Below are positions 6,364 through 11,586 of a stretch of 11,586 nt of DNA, piece by piece. The notes beneath the pieces were generated by a model. That model ran no database searches, had not been told where the DNA came from, and saw only the letters and a list, made by a program, of their open reading frames with translations. This DNA is from Oscillospiraceae bacterium (GTDB lineage: Bacteria; Bacillota; Clostridia; Oscillospirales; Oscillospiraceae). Each line of letters begins with the position of its first letter. Positions within the stretch are counted from its first letter, which is position 1. The DNA is taken from the NCBI GenBank assembly GCA_028708585.1, contig JAQVYO010000040.1, positions 1 to 11,586 on the forward strand. The letters run 5' to 3'. The position numbers were made by a program, and so were the translations under genes.

Positions 6364-6392
6364 TTGCTTTTTTGTCCGCGTGGTGATAGAAT
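6364..6392 (+). promoter_or_regulatory. Promoter of rpsT with extended -10
   Basis: TTGCTT (6364-6369) and TAGAAT (6387-6392) are spaced by 17 bases. The -10 matches 5 of 6 positions and is preceded by TG plus one base (6384-6386), an extended -10 that can offset the weaker -35. Transcription would start near 6400, giving a leader of roughly 50 bases. Confidence 0.72.
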
Positions 6393-6436
6393 GTGTATCT
6401 GCGCGGAGTTCTAATGTCCGCTAAAGTATGGACCGG

Positions 6437-6445
6437 AGGAGGTGG
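6437..6445 (+). promoter_or_regulatory. Strong Shine-Dalgarno that fixes the rpsT TTG start
   Basis: AGGAGGTGG ends its core 8 bases before TTG at 6451. A GTG at 6442 is in frame but overlaps this ribosome site, so it cannot be the start. The TTG choice gives the family-typical N-terminus MPNIKSAKKR. Confidence 0.9.
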
Positions 6446-6450
6446 TTGGT

Positions 6451-6717
6451 TTGCCAAATATCAAATCTGCCAAAAAACGGGTTTTGGTGTCCAGGTCGAA
6501 AGCTGCGCTCAATAAAACCGCGAAGTCGAGCCTTAAGACAACCATGAAAAAGTTCGATATGCTGGCGGCGGAGGGCAACCGTGCCGACGCCGAAAACGCG
6601 TACAAGGCGGCAGTGAAAAAGATCGATCAGGCTGTTGGCAAGGGTTTGCTGCACAAAAACACTGCGGCTCGGAGAAAGAGCGGCCTTACATTAAAGTTAA
6701 ACCGGATTTCCGGCTGA
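6451..6717 (+). CDS. rpsT: 30S ribosomal protein S20
   Basis: Small basic protein that binds 16S rRNA early in 30S assembly. The 88 residues match the usual length. The N-terminus MPNIKSAKKR and the helical, Lys/Ala-rich body (SKAALNKTAKSSLKTTMKKF; then GLLHKNTAARRKSGL near the end) are diagnostic. The start is TTG, set by a strong ribosome site 8 bases upstream. E. coli rpsT also uses a UUG start and is autogenously regulated at translation, so the rare codon may be functional here too; that is inference. The gene is a single unit with its own promoter and a terminator hairpin a few bases after the stop, and is divergent from gpr. Confidence 0.97.
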   Translation: MPNIKSAKKRVLVSRSKAALNKTAKSSLKTTMKKFDMLAAEGNRADAENAYKAAVKKIDQAVGKGLLHKNTAARRKSGLTLKLNRISG

Positions 6718-6722
6718 AAAGA

Positions 6723-6770
6723 AAAACAAAAGCGAAGTCAAACGTATTGTTTGGGCTTCGCTTTTGTTTT
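6723..6770. terminator. Terminator after rpsT, usable in both directions
   Basis: AAAACAAAAGCGAAG (6723-6737) pairs perfectly with CTTCGCTTTTGTTTT (6756-6770). The inner segments 6738-6743 and 6749-6754 extend the stem, with one G bulge and a 5-base loop. The outer A/T pairs provide a T-rich tail for rpsT on plus and a similar one on minus. It starts 6 bases after the rpsT stop. Confidence 0.92.
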
Positions 6771-6860
6771 ACGGGTTCTTCTTTGTTTCCTTTGCTTTTG
6801 GGTTGCTGCAAAACAAATTTAACAGAAGCTTACCAAAAAGATCCTATTATGGAATGATAG

Positions 6861-6913
6861 AAAAATGCGCCTTGGGGCAGTCTCGAAAAGCCCTGATCCA
6901 AAGCGCATTTTTT
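6861..6913. terminator. Terminator of lysA, symmetric
   Basis: AAAAATGCGC (6861-6870) pairs with GCGCATTTTT (6903-6912). Inside it TTGG (6872-6875) pairs with CCAA (6898-6901) and GGC (6876-6878) with GCC (6890-6892). T runs result on both strands. It lies about 60 bases past the lysA stop. With the rpsT hairpin it separates two convergent genes; the rest of 6718-6975 holds no gene. Confidence 0.85.
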
Positions 6914-6975
6914 GATGTGCGATTTTTTTCGGCCAGGCTGGTTGCAACGCACTGCTTCTGTTCTACAGCCGGTTC

Positions 6976-8217
6976 TTACTCAAAAATCATAGTGGAAAAA
7001 TAATCCTCCGGCGTTTCCGCCCGGCGAATCAGCTTTGTGCTCCCGTCTTCCCGCAGGAGCACCTCGGCGGAGCGCAGCCGCCCGTTGTAATTGTAGCCCA
7101 TGGCAAAACCGTGGGCCCCGGTATCGTGAATCACCAAAAGGTCGCCCATATGGATCTTGGGCAGCATGCGGTCGATGGCAAATTTGTCGTTGTTTTCACA
7201 AAGGGAGCCGGTGATATCATATTTATGGTCGCAGGGCGCGGATTCTCTGCCCATAACCGTAATATGGTGATACGCACCGTACATAGCGGGCCGCATCAAA
7301 TTGGCGGCGCAGGCATCCACGCCGATATACTCTTTGTAAATATGTTTTTCATGAATGGCCTTGGTCACGAGGCATCCATACGGCCCTAGCATAAAGCGGC
7401 CCAACTCGGTGTAGATGGAAACATTCCCCATTCCCGCGGGAATCAGGATTTCTTCATATTTCTTCCGAACGCCTTCCCCAATCACCGCAATATCGTTGGC
7501 TTCCTGTTCCGGACGGTAGGGGATGCCAACCCCGCCGGACAGGTTGATGAAGCGGATATCCGCCCCCGTCTCCTTTTTCAGGTCCGCCGCCGTTTGAAAC
7601 AAAATGCCCGCCAGGGTAGGATAATAGGAATTGGAAATGGTGTTGCTGGCCAAAAACGCATGAAGGCCGAACCGTTTTACGCCAAGCGCTTTCAGCTTTT
7701 TGAACCCCTCCGTCAGCTGCGCGCGGGTGAAGCCATATTTCGCGTCTCCCGGGTTGTCCATAATTTCATTGGAAATAGCAAAACGGCCGCCGGGATTCAG
7801 CCGGCAGGAAATGGTTTCCGGGATGCCCGCCGCCTTTTTTAAGAAATCAATATGGGTAAGGTCGTCCAAATTGATGGTGGCGCCCAGCTTCCTTGCAAAG
7901 GCAAATTCCTCTGCTGGGGTATCGTTGGAGGAAAACATAATTTCCCCGCCTGAAAAACCGCATTTGTCCGATAGCATCAGCTCGGTCAGCGAGGAGCAGT
8001 CCACCCCGCCGCCTTCTTCCCGCAGGATCTTCAAAATAGCGGGATTGGGCGTTGCCTTGACGGCAAAATATTCCTGAAAGCCCGGGTTCCAGGCAAAGGC
8101 TTTTCGCAATTTACGGGCGTTTTCACGGATGCCCCGTTCATCATACAGGTGAAATGGCGTTGGATACCGGGCCGTTATCTCCCTTAACTGATCCAGCGTT
8201 ACAAAGGGTTTTTTCAT
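6976..8217 (-). CDS. lysA: Diaminopimelate decarboxylase
   Basis: PLP enzyme converting meso-diaminopimelate to L-lysine, the last step of lysine synthesis. The 413-residue product has the alanine-racemase-like barrel with the PLP lysine at Lys54 (EYFAVKATPNP), then VDCSSLTEL, INLSGGVGIPY for phosphate binding, TELGRFMLGPYG, and the C-terminal beta-domain with GSLCENND (catalytic Cys340) and DTGAHGFAMGYNYN. These fit COG0019 decarboxylases. The motifs ELGR and GAH differ from the EPGR and GAY of the classic form, placing it in a divergent subgroup, so another decarboxylase activity is a minor alternative. ATG 8217 is chosen over an upstream in-frame ATG at 8292 because AAAGGA precedes it, the mapped promoter -10 lies at 8257-8262, and the N-terminus MKKPFVT fits. 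It is monocistronic, with a terminator downstream. Confidence 0.9.
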   Translation of the reverse strand: MKKPFVTLDQLREITARYPTPFHLYDERGIRENARKLRKAFAWNPGFQEYFAVKATPNPAILKILREEGGGVDCSSLTELMLSDKCGFSGGEIMFSSNDTPAEEFAFARKLGATINLDDLTHIDFLKKAAGIPETISCRLNPGGRFAISNEIMDNPGDAKYGFTRAQLTEGFKKLKALGVKRFGLHAFLASNTISNSYYPTLAGILFQTAADLKKETGADIRFINLSGGVGIPYRPEQEANDIAVIGEGVRKKYEEILIPAGMGNVSIYTELGRFMLGPYGCLVTKAIHEKHIYKEYIGVDACAANLMRPAMYGAYHHITVMGRESAPCDHKYDITGSLCENNDKFAIDRMLPKIHMGDLLVIHDTGAHGFAMGYNYNGRLRSAEVLLREDGSTKLIRRAETPEDYFSTMIFE

Positions 8218-8256
8218 AATTTTTGCGTTCCTTTCCTGCGAACATGCTTTTTTGAT

Positions 8257-8285
8257 ATGATATATGAAAACGGAAATGATGTAAA
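8257..8285 (-). promoter_or_regulatory. Promoter of lysA
   Basis: On the minus strand TTTACA (8285-8280) and TATCAT (8262-8257) each match 5 of 6 consensus positions with a 17-base spacer. Start near 8250 leaves a leader of about 33 bases. Its -35 stands 8 bases from the -35 of the divergent promoter for the glycosyltransferase gene. Confidence 0.8.
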
Positions 8286-8293
8286 GCGCCAAT

Positions 8294-8322
8294 TTGACAA
8301 AAAGAGGCGCATCGTCTATGAT
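8294..8322 (+). promoter_or_regulatory. Promoter of the glycosyltransferase gene
   Basis: TTGACA (8294-8299, perfect) and TATGAT (8317-8322, 5 of 6) are spaced by 17 bases. Transcription would start near 8329 and give a leader of about 84 bases. The leader can form two weak adjacent hairpins (AGACC/GGTCT at 8333-8353 and CCGAT/ATCGG at 8354-8371). Confidence 0.82.
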
Positions 8323-8412
8323 GGAAGAAAATAGACCAAAAACGACTGGGTCTCCGATCGTTCAACATCGGTTTTGTGCCAAACCACCATGATATTCCAA
8401 TGGGGAGCGTCC

Positions 8413-9942
8413 ATGAATCCATTGACATCAAAAAAATTGAGGGAGGTCCCCGCAGTTTTGTGCGTTTGCTTTTGCGGGATGTCCGTTTTGATCTGCTTTC
8501 TTTCTTCCGTCAACCTTGCGGAAAAAGCCTCTGCTTTCACCATGATTTTGTGCTTTGTCCTTCCGCTGTTCTGCCTGATTTTTGTCTGCTTCTTCTTCGC
8601 GCGCAACGGAAGCCGAAGCAGGCTGTTCGGCTTTTTTTTATGGGCCGCTTCTTTCCTTCTGAAAAGCGGATTTGCCCTTGCCATCCACACGCGGCCAGAG
8701 TCCGATTTTCACCTGCTGTACAGCGCTGCCCAAAATTTGGCAGGCGGAGGCGGCAATTTGGGTGCGCTGCCTTATTTTCAATATTGGCCATATCAAAGCG
8801 CTTTTGCGGCATGGATGGCCTTTTTTATACGATGGTTTGGGGCTGATGTTGTCTTTTTCAAACTGATGAACTGCCTTTTCTCCGCGTCGAGCACGCTTTT
8901 GGTCTATTTGCTTGCAAAAAGATTTGCATCCGAACGGGGAGCGCGGGCGGCCGCCGTGCTGTTTCTGATCTATCCCGGCACTTTTTTGCTGATTCCCGTT
9001 TTGACCAATCAGCATCTGTCGGAATTTCTGGTGCTTTTGGCGGTTTATCTCTTTACCGCCCCGGCCAAGCAACGCAAAGGGCGGCTTGCCAAAAGCGCCG
9101 CGGCCTCGGCGTTTTTGGCCCTCAGCAATGCCATCCGGCCCATGGGAATCCTGATGATCGCGGCGGTTGCGGGACTTACGGTGATGCAAATCATTTCCCC
9201 GCGAAAAGACCGGAAGGCAAAACGGGAGGCGTTTGCCAGCGCGTTTCTGTTTGCGGCGCTGTTTTTTCTCATCACCTTTTCCCTTTCGGGACTTGCCAAA
9301 GCGGCGGGGCTGAACGAATATGGCCTTGGGAACAGTGTTCCCCAGTGGAAATTCATTCTGGGGTTCAATGCACAATCCATCGGCCAATACAGCGCCCAGG
9401 ATGCAAAGACGGTGTTTGGCGGCGGATTCCACCCGGATGCGGCCGACCGCCTTTTGCGCCAGCGACTGTCCATTCGTCCCCTTGCCTTTCTGAACTTGGC
9501 GTTTCAAAAAGCGAAAATAATGTGGGGGTCGTTTGAACCCACCTTCTGGGCGTTTACCGGGAACGTCTGCGCGGAAATCGGAACACCGGGGAGCGTCTTC
9601 TCACTTACCCGCGTTTTGCGGAATGTGTGCAAGTTTACCGCCGGCCTGTATATTTGGAGCAACCTGCTCATTGCCCTGGGAGCCATTTCCCCTTTCCGGG
9701 AAAAGCGGGAAAACCGGACCCATGAACTTCTGATGCTGGCCGCGCTGGCTTATTTTTTCGCGCTTTCGGTCATCGAAATTCAGACGCGTTACCGCAGCCT
9801 GATGACCGCCCTGACTTTTCCTTTGGCTGCGGCGGGACTGGATCTGCTGTGGGGGACATGGCAGAGCTTCCGCAGGCACGGCCGGCGGGAAGCGGTTTTG
9901 ACTGAGCGGGAAACCGCCTGCCGCCCTATCCCCTTTGCCTGA
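8413..9942 (+). CDS. Polytopic GT-C (GT39/ArnT-PMT-like) glycosyltransferase family protein
   Basis: A 509-residue membrane protein with roughly ten or more hydrophobic segments (for example 12-32, 42-63, 72-90, 131-147, 151-168, 178-196, 202-216, 270-292, 410-428, 438-454, 462-480). RPESDFHLLYSAAQNLAGG (94-112) after an early transmembrane segment resembles the first extracytoplasmic loop of GT-C enzymes, with Asp98 as candidate catalytic acid. Later, WKFILGFNAQSIGQYSAQDA (312-331) and QTRYRSLMTALTFPL (457-471) resemble GT39 proteins that use polyprenyl-phosphate sugars. Expected role: transfer of a sugar to a cell-surface acceptor outside the membrane; donor and acceptor are unknown. ATG 8413 is preferred since GGGGAG lies just before it; an in-frame ATG at 8389 lacks a ribosome site. 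It is a single gene with its own promoter and terminator and no glycan cluster around it. Confidence 0.82.
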   Translation: MNPLTSKKLREVPAVLCVCFCGMSVLICFLSSVNLAEKASAFTMILCFVLPLFCLIFVCFFFARNGSRSRLFGFFLWAASFLLKSGFALAIHTRPESDFHLLYSAAQNLAGGGGNLGALPYFQYWPYQSAFAAWMAFFIRWFGADVVFFKLMNCLFSASSTLLVYLLAKRFASERGARAAAVLFLIYPGTFLLIPVLTNQHLSEFLVLLAVYLFTAPAKQRKGRLAKSAAASAFLALSNAIRPMGILMIAAVAGLTVMQIISPRKDRKAKREAFASAFLFAALFFLITFSLSGLAKAAGLNEYGLGNSVPQWKFILGFNAQSIGQYSAQDAKTVFGGGFHPDAADRLLRQRLSIRPLAFLNLAFQKAKIMWGSFEPTFWAFTGNVCAEIGTPGSVFSLTRVLRNVCKFTAGLYIWSNLLIALGAISPFREKRENRTHELLMLAALAYFFALSVIEIQTRYRSLMTALTFPLAAAGLDLLWGTWQSFRRHGRREAVLTERETACRPIPFA

Positions 9943-9979
9943 CAGGTTTTTTCAAAACTTTTTAAACTTTTCCAACACA

Positions 9980-10015
9980 ACTGCGGGGCCGCCTCGTTTG
10001 AGGCGGCCCCGCAGT
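9980..10015. terminator. Strong GC-rich hairpin between convergent genes
   Basis: ACTGCGGGGCCGCCTC (9980-9995) pairs perfectly over 16 bp with 10000-10015 around a GTTT loop. It lies 37 bases after the glycosyltransferase stop and 37 bases past the clpB stop, so it probably serves both convergent units. Neither side has a clean T run, so termination strength is uncertain. Confidence 0.8.
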
Positions 10016-10052
10016 CGATTTAAAACAGATTTTTAGGCGTCCCGCGCGTCTT

Positions 10053-11586
10053 TTATACCGGCGCACGGCCTCCCTCGGCGCGCACCGTCAGTCCCCCGCC
10101 GGAAGCATCCAAAACCAGCACGCTGCCCGGCAGCAGGTCTTCGCCGATCATCATCCGCCCGATGAGGGTCTCCGCGCTGCGCTGCAAATATCTCCGCAGC
10201 GGGCGGGCGCCATACAGAGGATCATACGCTTCGTTGATGACAAATTCCTTTGCCGCGTCGGTAAAGCGGCAGGAAATCTGCTTGTCCGCAAGCCTCCGGT
10301 TCAAATCCGCAATCAACAGATCCAAAATCGCGGCGACGTTTTCCTTGGTCAGCGGCTTGTAAAACACAATTTCATCCAGCCGGTTTAAAAATTCCGGGCG
10401 GAAGGAATGTTTCAGCAGAGCTTCCACCTGTTCCCTGGCTTCTTTTGTAATTGCGCCGGAAGCGTCAATCCCTTCCAGCAGATAGTTGGAGCCTAAATTA
10501 GAGGTTAAAATCAGGATGGTGTTTTTGAAATCCACCGTGCGGCCCTGAGAGTCGGTAATACGCCCGTCATCCAGCACCTGAAGCAGAACGTTGAATACTT
10601 CGGGATGCGCCTTTTCCACTTCGTCAAACAGCACCACGGAATAGGGACGCCTCCGCACCGCCTCGGTGAGCTGGCCGCCTTCCTCGTATCCCACATATCC
10701 CGGAGGCGCGCCGATCAGCCGGGAGACAGAAAATTTCTCCATATATTCGCTCATATCAATGCGGATCAAATTCTTTTCATCGTCAAACAAAGCTTCCGCG
10801 AGGGCTTTGGCAAGTTCGGTCTTGCCCACGCCGGTAGGACCCAAAAACAGGAAGGAGCCGATGGGGCGGCCGGGCGCCGCAACGCCCGCCCGGGACCGCA
10901 AAATGGCTTCGGAAACTTTCCTGACCGCCTCCTCCTGCCCCACGACACGCCGATGCAGAATATCTTCCAGATGCAGCAGCTTGTCCCGTTCGCCCTCCAT
11001 TAGGCGCGCAACCGGAATTCCTGTCCACCGCTCCACAATCCGGGCGATTTCCTCTTCGGTGACCTTATCCCGCAGAAGGCTTTCCCTGCGCCCCTCCTGG
11101 GCCACATGCTCTTCCGCCGCCAGCTGTTTTTTCAGTTCCGGTATCCTGCCGTATTTGAGTTCTGCGGCGCGGTTAAGGTCATATTCCCGCTCCGCTTTGT
11201 CCATTTCCGCATTGAGCGCATCCAACCGCTCCCGCAGCTTCTGTACTTTTCCGATGGCGGCCTTCTCATTTTCCCACTGCGCCCGCATGGCATGAAAGCG
11301 CTCCCGCATTTCAGCCAGCTCCTTCTGAATCTCCGCAAGATGTTCCTTGGAGAGAGGGTCCTGCTCCTTTTTCAGCGCGGCTTCCTCAATCTCATGCTGA
11401 ATAATTTTCCGGGAGATCACATCCAGCTCCGTGGGCATGGAGTCAATCTCCGTCCGGATCATGGCGCAGGCCTCATCCACCAGGTCAATGGCCTTATCCG
11501 GCAGGAACCGGTCGGGAATATACCGGTTGGACAAGGTGGCCGCGGCAATGATGGCGCCATCCTGAATTTTGACGCCGTGGTAAATT
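10053..11586 (-). CDS. clpB: ATP-dependent chaperone ClpB, C-terminal part (5' end outside window)
   Basis: Hexameric AAA+ disaggregase that works with DnaK to rescue aggregated proteins. The frame is open to the window edge, reading HGVKIQDGAIIAAATLSNRY and then DRFLPDKAIDLVDEACAMIR, the end of the first AAA domain. About 510 residues are present of a usual 860 or so. A long charged coiled coil (bases about 11,450-11,080) is the ClpB middle domain, which separates it from ClpC and ClpA. The second AAA domain follows: Walker A GPTGVGKTELAKALAE (about 10,800-10,850), Walker B VVLFDEVEKAHPE (about 10,600-10,640), LTSNLGS (about 10,490-10,510), and a C-terminal small domain with GARPLRRYLQ. Stop is at 10053-10055. 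Regulation cannot be judged because the promoter is outside the window. Confidence 0.97.
   Translation of the reverse strand, partial: IYHGVKIQDGAIIAAATLSNRYIPDRFLPDKAIDLVDEACAMIRTEIDSMPTELDVISRKIIQHEIEEAALKKEQDPLSKEHLAEIQKELAEMRERFHAMRAQWENEKAAIGKVQKLRERLDALNAEMDKAEREYDLNRAAELKYGRIPELKKQLAAEEHVAQEGRRESLLRDKVTEEEIARIVERWTGIPVARLMEGERDKLLHLEDILHRRVVGQEEAVRKVSEAILRSRAGVAAPGRPIGSFLFLGPTGVGKTELAKALAEALFDDEKNLIRIDMSEYMEKFSVSRLIGAPPGYVGYEEGGQLTEAVRRRPYSVVLFDEVEKAHPEVFNVLLQVLDDGRITDSQGRTVDFKNTILILTSNLGSNYLLEGIDASGAITKEAREQVEALLKHSFRPEFLNRLDEIVFYKPLTKENVAAILDLLIADLNRRLADKQISCRFTDAAKEFVINEAYDPLYGARPLRRYLQRSAETLIGRMMIGEDLLPGSVLVLDASGGGLTVRAEGGRAPV

Noticed and set aside
6764..7003. Plus-strand open frame after rpsT
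   Set aside because: It begins inside the rpsT terminator, crosses the lysA terminator and ends inside lysA on the opposite strand.
8354..8375. CCGAT/ATCGG hairpin followed by TTTT in the glycosyltransferase leader, as an attenuator
   Set aside because: Five base pairs and four T residues are too weak, and no alternative pairing or leader peptide was found.
8638..9507. Long minus-strand open frame opposite the glycosyltransferase gene
   Set aside because: Low-complexity, Lys/Arg/Gln-rich composition expected from the complement of a membrane protein gene; no ribosome site or domain, while the plus strand has a promoter, start site and terminator.

Overview
This is an ordinary stretch of chromosome from an endospore-forming Firmicute. 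The germination protease gene gpr shows spore formation. The gene set, the moderately high G+C, the TPP-riboswitch-controlled thiT and the cytidylate-kinase-like protein together suggest a Clostridia member, perhaps Oscillospirales/Ruminococcaceae-like; that placement is inference. I see no phage, insertion sequence, CRISPR array, tRNA or rRNA.

Layout. (1) Bases 1-2562, plus strand: a tight operon of ileS (3' part only), lspA and rluD, covering isoleucyl-tRNA charging, lipoprotein signal peptide removal and rRNA pseudouridylation. (2) Bases 2545-4262, plus strand: a thiamine uptake unit. A promoter overlaps the end of rluD and is followed by a TPP riboswitch with an intrinsic terminator, then thiT (ECF thiamin-binding subunit) and a Cof-type HAD phosphatase. 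A 22-bp perfect hairpin closes the unit. (3) Bases 4263-4530: no gene, but several hairpins and a short AT-rich repeat. (4) Bases 4531-6186, minus strand: a cytidylate-kinase-like protein with its own consensus promoter and a palindrome in the promoter spacer, preceded by gpr. (5) Bases 6364-6770, plus strand: rpsT (ribosomal protein S20) with an extended -10 promoter, a strong Shine-Dalgarno sequence and a TTG start, divergent from gpr. (6) Bases 6861-8322: two hairpin terminators between convergent genes, then lysA (diaminopimelate decarboxylase) on the minus strand; its promoter is back-to-back with the next gene's. (7) Bases 8413-10015, plus strand: a large polytopic GT-C/GT39-like glycosyltransferase and a hairpin terminator. 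(8) Bases 10053-11586, minus strand: the C-terminal part of clpB, cut by the window edge.

Most genes are housekeeping and I do not see a new multi-gene system. The regulatory DNA deserves most attention: a riboswitch whose antiterminator can be written out base by base, a phosphatase co-transcribed with thiT, the kinase promoter with its possible operator, a terminator-like hairpin in front of gpr, and the structured gene-free stretch at 4263-4530.
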